DNA of 11,059 nt from an uncultured Lachnospiraceae bacterium (GCA_900550285.1 URRW01000044.1:1-11059); one strand, 5' to 3'; counted from the stretch's first letter, positions 1-7,756 are shown. Numbers and translations: made by a program. Notes: a model not told the origin generated them from the letters alone.

Positions 1-818
1 CTGACGGAAGGGACGCCGACGGCGCAGAGCTCGTAAAGGGTCGTCCCCCCTGCGGAAAAGGCGAGGTCGCAGGACGCCATCAGGGACGCCATATCCTGAA
101 CGCCTTCGCAGAGCACGATGCGTCCGTCTGCCTGCGCCATATTAAGAAGCCCGGCGCGGTGGACGTGCATCGGCCCGGTAAGCACGTGGAACGTCACATT
201 TTGCCAGCGGGGGGACGCGGTCAGGCGTTTTAAAAGCCCTCCGGCGATGTTGAACGGATCGGTCCCCCCGGTGGAAATGAAAAGATCCCGGACGGTATCC
301 CACACATGATAGGAGCAGGCGGAAAACTGCCTGCGAAGCGGCGTGTAGGCGCTGCCGCCCAAAAGCCGCCCCGCCTTTGTATAAAAGCCCGGGTCTACGG
401 TCAGGTCATAATTGATCACAAGATCCGCCGGCGGATCGAACGCCTGCAGGTCGTCGATATAGGCGGTGCAGGTCAGCTTTTGGAGGGCGGAAAGGTAGCC
501 GGGCGTGGCAAAATAGGAATCCACCAGCACCGCGGCGGCATTGTGCGCAGAAAGGATGCTCTGCATGGCGGGCAGCTCCTGATCGGGATTTTTGTAATCC
601 GTCTGCAGCTGAAGGATCGGAAAGGCGCGGTCCGCCCGCTCCTGTGGTGTGAACATATCGGTAAGCAGGGAGACGGAAAGGCTGTCGGAAACGATAAACG
701 CAGCGACCGCCTTGCGCCTGCGCAGGGCGCGGGCGATGGAAAGGCAGCGCATCAGATGCCCGGTGGCGATGTCGTCGTTTCCGTCCGCGCGCAGATAGAC
801 TAACGGATGAGATTCCAT
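1..818 (-). CDS. pseG: PseG-like UDP-2,4-diacetamido-2,4,6-trideoxy-beta-L-altropyranose hydrolase (partial, C-terminus outside window)
   Basis: PseG removes UDP from the altropyranose intermediate to give the free sugar that PseI condenses with phosphoenolpyruvate in pseudaminic acid synthesis; it is cytoplasmic. The frame is open from the ATG at 818 to the window edge (272 codons plus two bases), so the stop is not seen. Seen directly: an N-terminal LRADG followed by GTGHLMRCL (residues 19-27), with His21 at the place of the family's catalytic histidine in a GxGHxxR motif; IDDL near residue 137; STGGTDPFN near residue 190; and SAGGTTLYEL close to the visible end. The last two are nucleotide-sugar-binding motifs of the GT-B-like fold. 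The start lies inside the end of pseI (19 bp overlap) and is preceded by a purine-rich AAAGGGGA about 10 bases upstream, suggesting translational coupling. Family members are roughly 300-350 residues, so little is missing. The pathway assignment rests on its neighbours as well as its motifs. Confidence 0.87.
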   Translation of the reverse strand, partial: MESHPLVYLRADGNDDIATGHLMRCLSIARALRRRKAVAAFIVSDSLSVSLLTDMFTPQERADRAFPILQLQTDYKNPDQELPAMQSILSAHNAAAVLVDSYFATPGYLSALQKLTCTAYIDDLQAFDPPADLVINYDLTVDPGFYTKAGRLLGGSAYTPLRRQFSACSYHVWDTVRDLFISTGGTDPFNIAGGLLKRLTASPRWQNVTFHVLTGPMHVHRAGLLNMAQADGRIVLCEGVQDMASLMASCDLAFSAGGTTLYELCAVGVPSV

Positions 819-1849
819 GACAGCGGAGTCCCCTTTCCGATCGGGCGGGAAGCCTTTTTGCCCAGGATCTCTTCATAATACATGGTGTGCAGCCCGTAGC
901 CGGGACGGATGGAACGCACATTTTCGGGGGTGAAAGCCTCCCCTGCCTCCATATCCTTTACGACAAAGAGGGAGCGGGAGCCGTTTCGCTCCTTTTCCTG
1001 CTTGGGGGTAAGGCGGTATTCGGAGGAACCCAGCGCTTTTTCAAGAATGCGGATCTGATCGACCATCTGCTTAAACTCTTCCGGCTCCATGGAAAAGGCG
1101 CCGTCCGGACCGCCGTCCGCGCGCCGCAGCGTCAGATGCTTTTCCACCATCCGGGCGCCGAGACTGACCGCCCCGGCGGGCACTGCTGCCCCCATGGTGT
1201 GATCGGAGAGCCCGGTAAGGCAGTGAAAGGTCTGCGCAAGGGTCGGGATCACGCGCAGGTTCACGTCCTCGTAGGGAGTGGGGTAGGCGGAAACGCATTT
1301 TAACAGGATCACGTCCTCGTTGCCCTCTTCCCGGCAGACGCTGAGTGCCCGCTCGATGTCGTCCAGGCGGGCGATGCCCGTGGCGAAGATCATGGGCTTG
1401 TGAAGCCGTGCCGCCCGCCGGATCAGCGGGATGTCGTTGATCTCATAGGAAGCGATCTTATAGGCGGGAGCGTCCAGCTTGTCCAGAAAATCGACCGCCG
1501 TAGCGTCGAAGGGGGAGGAAAAGCAGATCAGCCCCAGTTTTTTGGCTTCGGCAAAAAGGTCAGCATGCCATTCCCACGGGGTATACGCCTGTTGATAAAG
1601 CTCGTATTCGGTCATGCCGTCCCAGAGCCCGCCCTTATTCACAAAATAGTCCGCGTCGCTGTCCACGGTCATGGTGGCTGCGGTGTAGGTCTGCAGCTTG
1701 ATCGCATCCGCGCCGGCCTCCTTTGCGGCGTGGAGGATTTCCAGTGCACGGTGATAGTCCTGTAAGTGGTTGGCGGACATTTCCGCCACGATGAAGGTGG
1801 GGGAATCGGCGGCAATGCGCTTTCCCCCCAGAATGATCTCTTTATTCAT
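800..1849 (-). CDS. pseI: Pseudaminic acid synthase (NeuB family)
   Basis: PseI condenses phosphoenolpyruvate with 2,4-diacetamido-2,4,6-trideoxy-altrose to make pseudaminic acid in the cytoplasm. The 349-residue protein has the expected length. Its N-terminal TIM-barrel NeuB domain shows AEMSANH (22-28), KLQTY (51-55), a TPWEWH segment (90-95) characteristic of the PseI branch, SSPFD (111-115), YKIAS (130-134), LSDH (214-217) and EKH (236-238). The C-terminal SAF/antifreeze-like domain covers about 285-349 and includes IRPGYGLH and KGTPLSWNLI. The TPWEWH, GGLWDG and ADGGPD signatures favour pseudaminic acid over sialic or legionaminic acid synthases. The ATG at 1849 lies inside the end of pseF (8 bp overlap, ACACATGAATAA) and has a GGAG ten bases upstream. 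The stop overlaps the start of pseG. These nested junctions make a coupled pseF-pseI-pseG operon. Confidence 0.95.
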   Translation of the reverse strand: MNKEIILGGKRIAADSPTFIVAEMSANHLQDYHRALEILHAAKEAGADAIKLQTYTAATMTVDSDADYFVNKGGLWDGMTEYELYQQAYTPWEWHADLFAEAKKLGLICFSSPFDATAVDFLDKLDAPAYKIASYEINDIPLIRRAARLHKPMIFATGIARLDDIERALSVCREEGNEDVILLKCVSAYPTPYEDVNLRVIPTLAQTFHCLTGLSDHTMGAAVPAGAVSLGARMVEKHLTLRRADGGPDGAFSMEPEEFKQMVDQIRILEKALGSSEYRLTPKQEKERNGSRSLFVVKDMEAGEAFTPENVRSIRPGYGLHTMYYEEILGKKASRPIGKGTPLSWNLIR

Positions 1850-2540
1850 GTGTCTGTTTCTCCAGCATTTTCTGATATTTTACTTCCGCCACCGCCCAGT
1901 CCTCTTCGGTGTCAATGTCCTGAACCTCCATCTCGGGAAAAAGAAGCGGGATCATGCCGGGCGTATCCGTTGTTCCCTCCCGGAAAAAAGCGTCCGTCCG
2001 GCAGGCATAAAACTGCCCGCAGTCATGGTAGAGCGTTTCCAGATCCTGACTTCTGGCGGCTGCATATTCGGGCCATTTGTAGCCGACCGTGCCGTTTTCC
2101 CGGATGGAAAGGCTGCGCAGCACGGGATAGGGGAAGGTCGTGACGGGCATGACGGATTCTGCGGTTTGGAGCATTTCCATCGCTTTGGCAAGCTTTTGGG
2201 CGGTTACGAAGGGGGCGGTGGGGTAGATGCAGCAAAAGCTGTCAAAATGCCTGCCCTGCGCTTCGTAGCAGGAAAGCACCTCGCAGATCACGTCGTCGGT
2301 GGAAGCATAGTCGTCCGCGGCAGCGCTGCTGCGCAGGAAAGGAACCTTCGCGCCCGCCTGTCTGGCGATTTCTGCGATCTCGGGATCGTCGGTGGAAACC
2401 ATGACCTCGTCAAAGATGCCGGACGATAAAGCGGCTTCGATCGGGTAAAGCAGGATCGGTTTTCCCAGAAAGGGACGTATATTTTTGCGGGGAATGCGCT
2501 TGCTTCCGCCGCGCGCCGTGATAATGGCAAGTGATGACAT
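1842..2540 (-). CDS. pseF: Pseudaminic acid cytidylyltransferase
   Basis: PseF activates pseudaminic acid with CTP to CMP-pseudaminic acid, the donor used by glycosyltransferases. The 232-residue protein matches the family length. The N-terminal CTP-binding signature ARGGSKRIPRKN (9-20) is intact. STDD (49-52), YPTAPF (106-111), a TTFPYP segment in the 130s and a late DIDTEEDW follow as in CMP-nonulosonate synthetases. IPRKNI with PFLGKPI is typical of PseF rather than NeuA. The ATG at 2540 is preceded by GGAGG with a six-T spacer (CCTCC on the plus strand at 2547-2551), a clear start. It is the first pse gene here, 59 bp after the degV-like gene, and its stop codon overlaps the pseI start. 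It probably shares a transcript with pseI and pseG. The family is firm; substrate identity leans on adjacent pseI and pseG. Confidence 0.94.
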   Translation of the reverse strand: MSSLAIITARGGSKRIPRKNIRPFLGKPILLYPIEAALSSGIFDEVMVSTDDPEIAEIARQAGAKVPFLRSSAAADDYASTDDVICEVLSCYEAQGRHFDSFCCIYPTAPFVTAQKLAKAMEMLQTAESVMPVTTFPYPVLRSLSIRENGTVGYKWPEYAAARSQDLETLYHDCGQFYACRTDAFFREGTTDTPGMIPLLFPEMEVQDIDTEEDWAVAEVKYQKMLEKQTHE

Positions 2541-2599
2541 AAAAAACCTCCGTGATTTTAGAAAACAGCCTTACCGCGCATATGGGCGCGGAAAAACTG
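2541..2599 (-). other. degV-pseF intergenic gap with a perfect 6-bp hairpin
   Basis: This short gap holds CCGCGC (2574-2579) and GCGCGG (2586-2591), which can pair perfectly around a six-base loop. In the transcribed (minus) direction the stem is followed by TAAGGCTGTTTTC rather than a continuous U tract, so it is a poor intrinsic terminator. It could be a weak attenuator or an mRNA-processing or stability element between the metabolic genes and the pse genes. A TAAAAT that might serve as a -10 lies just before the pseF Shine-Dalgarno, but no acceptable -35 accompanies it. Confidence 0.4.
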
Positions 2600-3475
2600 T
2601 CATACTTCAAATTCTTCGCATACTTCGTCAAAAAATACGATGCCCACGATGCCGCGTCCGGTGTGGGCACCGATGGCGCAGCCGATCACCGACTCCACCA
2701 GCTCTCCGGGGCGGACGCTGTCCAAAAGGAGCGCCTTTGTATAGGAAAGGGAATCAGGATCCTCTCCGTGGCAGATGCCCATGACAGAGGGAGCAGGATC
2801 CGCGATGTGCTCCTGCACATATTCCACAAGGGCTTTCAGCGATTTCTTGCGGCCGCGGACGGTTTTTAAAACCTGCAGGCTGCCGTCCTTGTCCACGATC
2901 AGGACGGGCTTCATGTCCAGCAGCTCCCCGGCGGTTCCCTTAAATTTGGAAAGCCGCCCGCCCTTGATGAGGTATTTGAGGGTGCTGACCGTAAAGACGT
3001 GGTGGATGTGCTCCACGAAAAAGCCGGCGGCGCGGATAAGCGTTTCCTTGTCTGCGCCCGCCTCCTGCAAAAGAAGCAGCTTGTAAACGATCAGCCCGAA
3101 GCCGATGGCGGCGGATTTTGAGTCGATGATCGTCAGGTCAAAATCCGGGAAGTCCTCCAGCACGTTTTGCTTTGCGATGTTTGCGGCGTTGTACGTTCCG
3201 GCGATTCCGGTGGAAAAGCACAGATAGATCACGCTGTCGCCCTGCTCTGCATACGGGCGGAATGCCTGCTCGAACATGTCGGGGTTGATGTGGTAGGTTT
3301 TGATGTCCCGGTTCACATCGTCCAGAATCTCATAAAAGTCCTTTGTCCGGATGGTTTTTCCATCCAGATAGTCCGTGCCGTCGATGACGACGGGCGTGGG
3401 GATTACGTGCAGGTCAAAGCGCTCCACAATGGAAGCAGGCAGATCCGCAGCAGAATCGGTAATGATTTTAAGCAT
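2600..3475 (-). CDS. DegV family protein (FakB-like fatty-acid-binding protein)
   Basis: DegV/FakB proteins bind a fatty acid in an enclosed tunnel and, where a FakA kinase is present, present it for phosphorylation so exogenous fatty acids can enter phospholipid synthesis. The 291-residue length is typical. Seen: the N-terminal TDSAADL (6-12, family form TDSTADL); YHINPDMF near 61-68; FSTGIAGTYNAA (87-98), the fatty-acid-carboxylate-binding loop; GGRLSKFKG in the middle; and a C-terminal GAHTGRG (269-275). The last is normally GAHTGPG, so Arg replaces Pro. The ATG at 3475 has GGAGGG five bases upstream. It starts 35 bp after the nicotinate phosphoribosyltransferase stop with no terminator between, so the two are likely co-transcribed. 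No FakA kinase gene is in the window, so the fatty-acid role comes from the family only. Confidence 0.93.
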   Translation of the reverse strand: MLKIITDSAADLPASIVERFDLHVIPTPVVIDGTDYLDGKTIRTKDFYEILDDVNRDIKTYHINPDMFEQAFRPYAEQGDSVIYLCFSTGIAGTYNAANIAKQNVLEDFPDFDLTIIDSKSAAIGFGLIVYKLLLLQEAGADKETLIRAAGFFVEHIHHVFTVSTLKYLIKGGRLSKFKGTAGELLDMKPVLIVDKDGSLQVLKTVRGRKKSLKALVEYVQEHIADPAPSVMGICHGEDPDSLSYTKALLLDSVRPGELVESVIGCAIGAHTGRGIVGIVFFDEVCEEFEV

Positions 3476-3510
3476 AGTCCCTCCAAATAAGAAAAGCTGA
3501 AACTGATAAA

Positions 3511-4968
3511 TTATACCCGGCTCATTTCGTTGAGCAGGCTGATTTTCATGTCGTAGAGCTTTTGGGAAAGATCCACATGGACGCCGTGGGGATTGACAAG
3601 ACGGCGCGTCTCATCCCAGAGCGTATCCAGCTCCTTCTGACAGTAGCTGCGGATGTCCATGACCTTCGGGGAGTGATAAATACAGCGGCCCCTGTCAAAG
3701 ACCTGCACCATCATTTCGCGCAGCTCATAGGAGCCGGGCTGCAGCTTTGTCTTTTTCCACGGTTCGTTTGGATCGAACAAAACGAGCGGCTCGTTTTCGT
3801 CAAAGGTTTCCCCGACAAGACAGATCAGGTCTGCCTTTATTTTGCCGGTGGCTTTGTCATAGATCCGGTAAATCGTCTTGTTTCCGGGGTTTGTGATCTT
3901 CTCGGAATTTTCGGAAAGCTTGATCTTGGGGATAAAGCGTCCGGTTTCGCTGTCCTGAATGGCAGCCAGCTTGTAAACGCCGCCAAAGGAAGGCCAGTCC
4001 TTGCTTGTGATCAGGTGCGTGCCGACGCCCCAGGAGGTGATCCGGCAGCCCTGCGCCTTTAAGCTGTCGATCAGGTATTCGTCCAGATCGTTGGAGGCAG
4101 AAATGACCGCGTCCGGAAATCCCGCTTCATCCAGCATCCTGCGGGCTTCCTTGGAAAGATAGGCGAGGTCGCCGCTGTCCAAGCGAATGCCGTAAAAGGA
4201 AAGCGGGATGCCTTTGGCACGCATTTCCTGAAATACGCGGATGGCGTTTGGAACGCCGGACCGTAACGTGTCATAGGTATCGACGAGCAGGATGCACGCG
4301 GAAGGGTACATATCCGCATAGGTTTTAAAGGCAGTGTATTCGTCCGGAAAGCTCATGATCCAGCTGTGGGCGTGGGTGCCCTTTACGGGAACGTCAAAAA
4401 GCCTGCCCGCCAGCACGTTGCTCGTGCCGATACAGCCGCCGATCATCGCGGCGCGTGCTCCGTATGTACCCGCGTCGGGGCCCTGGGCGCGCCGCAGCCC
4501 GAATTCCATGATGCCGTCGCCCCGCGCCGCAAAGCACACTCTGGACGTTTTGGTGGCGATCAGGCTCTGGTGGTTGATGATATTTAAGATCGCAGTTTCC
4601 ACAAGCTGCGCTTCCATGATGGGCGCGATGACCTTGATCATCGGCTCGCGGGGGAACATCACGCTTCCTTCCGGAATGGCGTAAATATCGCCGGAGAAGC
4701 GGAAGTTTCTGAGATAGTCGAGAAAATCCCCGTCGAAGATCCCGAGCCCTCCTAAATAGTCCAGATCCTCCTCGGAAAAATGGAGGTCGTTGATGTATTC
4801 GATGACCTGTTCTAAGCCTGCGCATACCGCGTAGCCGGAATCCATCGGGTTGCTGCGGTAAAAGGCGTCAAAGATCACAGTCTCATTGCGGTCCTTGTTG
4901 CGGAAATAGCCCTGCATCATCGTCAGCTCGTAAAGGTCTGTCATGAGGGTAAGATTTTGTTTTTCCAT
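3511..4968 (-). CDS. pncB: Nicotinate phosphoribosyltransferase
   Basis: This enzyme makes nicotinate mononucleotide from nicotinate and PRPP, with ATP hydrolysis, in the Preiss-Handler route to NAD. From the ATG at 4968 it is 485 residues, normal for the Gram-positive form. Seen: LTLMTDLYELTMMQGYF (6-22), EFGLRRAQGPDAG (155-167), GTHAHSW (197-203), whose His is the likely phospho-histidine that couples ATP hydrolysis, and IRLDSGDL (261-268) for PRPP/phosphate binding. An in-frame ATG six codons upstream (4986) gives a longer frame, but the GGAGG at 4976-4980 sits seven bases before the 4968 ATG and inside that extension, so 4968 is preferred. A promoter-like sequence lies at 5032-5060. The next gene, degV-like, follows after 35 bp. 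Confidence 0.95.
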   Translation of the reverse strand: MEKQNLTLMTDLYELTMMQGYFRNKDRNETVIFDAFYRSNPMDSGYAVCAGLEQVIEYINDLHFSEEDLDYLGGLGIFDGDFLDYLRNFRFSGDIYAIPEGSVMFPREPMIKVIAPIMEAQLVETAILNIINHQSLIATKTSRVCFAARGDGIMEFGLRRAQGPDAGTYGARAAMIGGCIGTSNVLAGRLFDVPVKGTHAHSWIMSFPDEYTAFKTYADMYPSACILLVDTYDTLRSGVPNAIRVFQEMRAKGIPLSFYGIRLDSGDLAYLSKEARRMLDEAGFPDAVISASNDLDEYLIDSLKAQGCRITSWGVGTHLITSKDWPSFGGVYKLAAIQDSETGRFIPKIKLSENSEKITNPGNKTIYRIYDKATGKIKADLICLVGETFDENEPLVLFDPNEPWKKTKLQPGSYELREMMVQVFDRGRCIYHSPKVMDIRSYCQKELDTLWDETRRLVNPHGVHVDLSQKLYDMKISLLNEMSRV

Positions 4969-5031
4969 TTGGTGTCCTCCGTTCATGGCGCAGATATGGA
5001 AATGCGGAATTGATGTCGTTTGCTGCCTCTT

Positions 5032-5060
5032 ATTCTAGCACACCGCTATGGGGATGACCA
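5032..5060 (-). promoter_or_regulatory. Predicted sigma-A promoter upstream of pncB
   Basis: Read on the minus strand, TGGTCA (5055-5060) and TAGAAT (5032-5037) are separated by 17 bases, and the -10 is extended by TG one base upstream (TGCTAGAAT). This would start a transcript near 5025 with a leader of about 57 bases before the 4968 ATG. The -10 matches five of six consensus bases and the -35 four of six. The prediction comes from sequence only. Confidence 0.6.
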
Positions 5061-5084
5061 GAAGGTTTTGCCGGAAAGAAGGGA

Positions 5085-6329
5085 TCAGCCCTGCTTTTCG
5101 GAAAGCGTGATCAGAAGGAAGCCTGCGGCAAACAGGACGATCAGGGAGAGCACGCCGTATTTGGAATCATTTAAAAAGTATGCGCACGCCGCGATGATGA
5201 GCGGGCCGAAAAAATCTGCGAATTTGCCGAACACATCGAAAAATCCGAAATATTCGCTGGATTCGTCCTTGGGGATGAGCTTTCCGTAGTAGGAGCGGGA
5301 CAGCGCCTGAATGCCGCCCTGACAGATGCCGACTGCGACCGCAAGGATCCAGAATTCTGCCTCTGTGTCCAGACCGTATCCGAATACGCAGATGCCCATA
5401 TACATGAGGATAAAAATTTTGATCATGCGCATGGAGCCGAATTTTTTGGCGAGCGTGCCGCTTAGGATCGAGCAGGGAAAAGCGACAAACTGGGTCAGGA
5501 GCAGGGCGAGCACCATGGAGTTGGAATCAATGCCGACCTCGCCGCCATAGGTGGTCGCCATGGAAATAATGGTGTATACGCCGTCGATATAGCAGAAGTA
5601 CCCGATGATGAAAAAGAGCATTTTTTTATCTTTGGAGAGCTTTTTAAAGGTATTTCCCAGACGGCGGAAGGTATGGGAGATCACATGCTCCTGACGGGGG
5701 ATGCTGTAGCGCTGGCGGACGTTTTTGTAGAGCGGCACAGCCATGATGACCCACCATACCATAGTGATGATAAAGGAAATCCGCGTCGCGGCGGTCATGG
5801 AAATGCCGATGGAACCGCAGTTCAAAATAAGAAGGAGCCCTGCGACAAAGGGGATGCAGCTTCCCACATAACCGAAGGCATAGCCGAAGGTCGAGATCTT
5901 GTCCATCCGTTCGTCGGTGGTCACATCGACGAGCATGGCGTCGTAAAAAATATTGCAGGCGGCATAGCCGATCCGCGCCAGAATAAAAAATACGAGAAAG
6001 GAAATCCAGCCGGGCGCGAAGGTAAACAAAAGCCCGCCGCCGATGGCAAGCACAAAAAAGACGGTAAAGATCTTCTTTTTCATGTTTTCATAGTCGGCGA
6101 TCGCGCCGAGGATGGGCGAGAGCACCGCAAGGATCAGGATGGAAATGCTCGTGGCGCTGCCCCAGAGAGAGGAAGCGGCGGTGCTGCTGACGCCTGCGCC
6201 CTCCGCCAGAGAGCGGAAATAAATCGGGATGGTGGCGGTGACGATCATGATGAAGGCGGAGTTGGCAACATCATAGAGGATCCAGCTTTTTTCCGCTTTG
6301 GTAAGGTGGGTGTCGTTGCTTTGTCTCAT
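5085..6329 (-). CDS. MFS transporter, UMF1/Atg22-like family
   Basis: This is a membrane transporter of the major facilitator superfamily; the substrate cannot be told from sequence. The 414-residue protein has about 12 hydrophobic segments. It carries the UMF1/Atg22 signatures YDVANSAF (19-26) in the first helix, SPILGAIADY between helices 2 and 3, and GGIQALSRSYYGKLIP followed by SEYFGFFDVFGKFADFFGP in the second half. The central hydrophilic loop (residues about 205-230) is rich in basic residues, as usual between the two six-helix halves. The ATG at 6329 is preceded by AAAGGAG nine bases upstream. It lies 21 bp after the ClC gene with no terminator between, so the two transporters are probably one operon. 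In yeast Atg22 exports amino acids from the vacuole, but that should not be carried over to this protein. Confidence 0.92.
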   Translation of the reverse strand: MRQSNDTHLTKAEKSWILYDVANSAFIMIVTATIPIYFRSLAEGAGVSSTAASSLWGSATSISILILAVLSPILGAIADYENMKKKIFTVFFVLAIGGGLLFTFAPGWISFLVFFILARIGYAACNIFYDAMLVDVTTDERMDKISTFGYAFGYVGSCIPFVAGLLLILNCGSIGISMTAATRISFIITMVWWVIMAVPLYKNVRQRYSIPRQEHVISHTFRRLGNTFKKLSKDKKMLFFIIGYFCYIDGVYTIISMATTYGGEVGIDSNSMVLALLLTQFVAFPCSILSGTLAKKFGSMRMIKIFILMYMGICVFGYGLDTEAEFWILAVAVGICQGGIQALSRSYYGKLIPKDESSEYFGFFDVFGKFADFFGPLIIAACAYFLNDSKYGVLSLIVLFAAGFLLITLSEKQG

Positions 6330-6350
6330 AAAAATACGCTCCTTTGTCTA

Positions 6351-7664
6351 TTATTCCGCTTTTTTGTTCACATAGCGGTTTTCAAATTTGGAGTATACGA
6401 TCGTCTGGGAATGATACAGGCTGTAATAGCCCGAAAGCATGTAGCTGATGGCGACGGCGAGCAGGAAATAATAGGCGTTGCCAAAGCCAAACAGTTCGAG
6501 GCTGATCAAAAGCGCCGTGATGGGGCAGTTGGTAACGCCGCAGAATACGGCGGTCATGCCGATGGCGGCGCACAGGGGGGCGTTGGCGCCCAGAAGGGGG
6601 GCGACGATACAGCCGAAGGTCGCCCCGACAAAAAAGGACGGGACGATCTCGCCGCCTTTATACCCTGCGCCGATCGTAAGCGCCGTAAACAGGATCTTAA
6701 ACAGGAAGGCAAGCGGGACAGCGTTTCCGTGGAGCGCCTCCTCCACGACGTGCATGCCGGGGCCAAGATAATCGTCGGTCCGCAAAAGCGCGGTCAAAAG
6801 GATGAGGATCACGCCTCCCGCTGCGATCCGGAGCCACGGGTTTGGCAGGAAGCGGGCATAAAGTTTTTTGACGGCGTGCATCGTGCGGCAAAACAGAATG
6901 CTCACAAAAGCGCAGAGCACCGCAAGGACGATGACCCGCCCGAAGGAGAGCAGATTGAGCTCGAGGATCGTATGGATCGTGAAATCCTCGAAAGGGGAAT
7001 GGAGCGCTTTGCCAAGGAGAAAAGCGGTCAGCGACGCCCAGATACAGGGCACGAGGGCGGCATAATACATGATGCCGATGCTGGCGATCTCCATCGCAAG
7101 GAAGGCGGCTGCCATGGGCGTGCCGAAAAGGGCGGAAAAAGCGGCGGAAATACCGCACATGAGGATGATCTTTTTATCCTTTTCATTGAAATGGAGCGCT
7201 TCCCCGAGCTGCTCCCCGATGCTGCCGCCGATCTGCATCGCCGCGCCCTCCCTGCCGACGGAGCCGCCGCAGAGCACGGTCAGGATCGTGGAAATGAAAA
7301 TGAGAAAGCTCATCCGCAGCGGGATGTGCGCCTGCTCGTGGATGCTGTCGATGACCGTATCGGTCCCGGCATTGTTTTCATAATGGAACGCCTTGTACAA
7401 AAATACGATGATCAGCCCGGCGACGGGAAGAAGCAGAACGACCCACAGGTGGCTGCGTCTGAAATCGACGGCGTATTTTAAGCCGAAATTGAATAATGTG
7501 CTTACGGAGCCGACGACCAGCCCGGTGATGGTGGCGATGAGCATCCAGCGCGCAAACTGGAAAAAGTTGCTGGCGCTGATCAAAAACGGGGGGCGCTTGG
7601 GCTGACCGGAGACAGAGCTGGAATCCGGCTGCAAAACAGTATCAGTGGAAGAATTGTCTGGCAT
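6351..7664 (-). CDS. ClC-family anion channel or anion/proton antiporter
   Basis: ClC proteins move chloride or, in one branch, fluoride across the membrane, often exchanging it for protons. From the ATG at 7664 the protein has 437 residues, about the size of a core ClC without CBS domains. Seen: GREG (137-140) with the gating glutamate at 139, followed by MQIGGSIG; GTPMAAAFLAMEI near 181-193; and GYKGGEIVP (334-342), the position of the family GxFxP anion-binding loop. The usual N-terminal GSGIP selectivity motif is not present; the aligned place reads NAGTDT (98-103). That, with the KGGEIVP form, places it in the sycA-like side of the family and makes a fluoride exporter (CLC-F) possible. 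No fluoride riboswitch precedes it. The 7664 start is chosen over an ATG at 7700 because AGAGGT lies six bases upstream and the 7700 ATG overlaps the predicted -10. It leads an operon with the MFS gene. Confidence 0.92.
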   Translation of the reverse strand: MPDNSSTDTVLQPDSSSVSGQPKRPPFLISASNFFQFARWMLIATITGLVVGSVSTLFNFGLKYAVDFRRSHLWVVLLLPVAGLIIVFLYKAFHYENNAGTDTVIDSIHEQAHIPLRMSFLIFISTILTVLCGGSVGREGAAMQIGGSIGEQLGEALHFNEKDKKIILMCGISAAFSALFGTPMAAAFLAMEIASIGIMYYAALVPCIWASLTAFLLGKALHSPFEDFTIHTILELNLLSFGRVIVLAVLCAFVSILFCRTMHAVKKLYARFLPNPWLRIAAGGVILILLTALLRTDDYLGPGMHVVEEALHGNAVPLAFLFKILFTALTIGAGYKGGEIVPSFFVGATFGCIVAPLLGANAPLCAAIGMTAVFCGVTNCPITALLISLELFGFGNAYYFLLAVAISYMLSGYYSLYHSQTIVYSKFENRYVNKKAE

Positions 7665-7670
7665 GATGTT

Positions 7671-7676
7671 ACCTCT
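7671..7676 (-). promoter_or_regulatory. Ribosome binding site deciding the ClC start
   Basis: On the minus strand this reads AGAGGT, six bases before the ATG at 7664. The alternative in-frame ATG at 7700 has no Shine-Dalgarno sequence ahead of it, so this site supports the shorter, 437-residue protein. Confidence 0.7.
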
Positions 7677-7695
7677 TTTTCGTAATGTTGCTTTT

Positions 7696-7724
7696 ATCAT
7701 ACCATGTCTTAACCGTGTCGGAAA
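7696..7724 (-). promoter_or_regulatory. Predicted promoter for the ClC-MFS operon
   Basis: On the minus strand TATGAT (7696-7701) is a good -10. The best -35 at a 17-base spacing is a weak TTTCCG (7719-7724). Transcription would begin near 7689, giving a leader of about 25 bases to the 7664 start and excluding the 7700 ATG from the message. It lies just downstream of the terminator of the HEAT-repeat gene, consistent with a fresh transcription unit. Confidence 0.5.
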
Positions 7725-7756
7725 GAAAAATAAAGGTAAAATAGGGAAAAGTGTGT

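Noticed and set aside
306..803. A 165-codon plus-strand frame opposite pseG
   Set aside because: The minus strand encodes PseG with GTGH and SAGGTTLYEL motifs across the same bases; the plus frame is a shadow.
800..2540. Sialic or legionaminic acid synthesis instead of pseudaminic acid
   Set aside because: TPWEWH, GGLWDG and ADGGPD in the synthase and a PseG-type hydrolase next door fit the pseudaminic branch better; no NeuC-like epimerase is seen in the window.
4969..4986. Upstream ATG start for pncB adding six residues
   Set aside because: The GGAGG ribosome binding site falls inside this extension and is correctly spaced for the ATG at 4968.
5673..7481. A 602-codon open frame on the plus strand
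   Set aside because: It is antisense to the MFS and ClC genes, has a low-complexity Gly/Asp/Lys/His-rich composition typical of a reverse-complement shadow, and shows no membrane or domain pattern, whereas both minus-strand genes carry clear family motifs.
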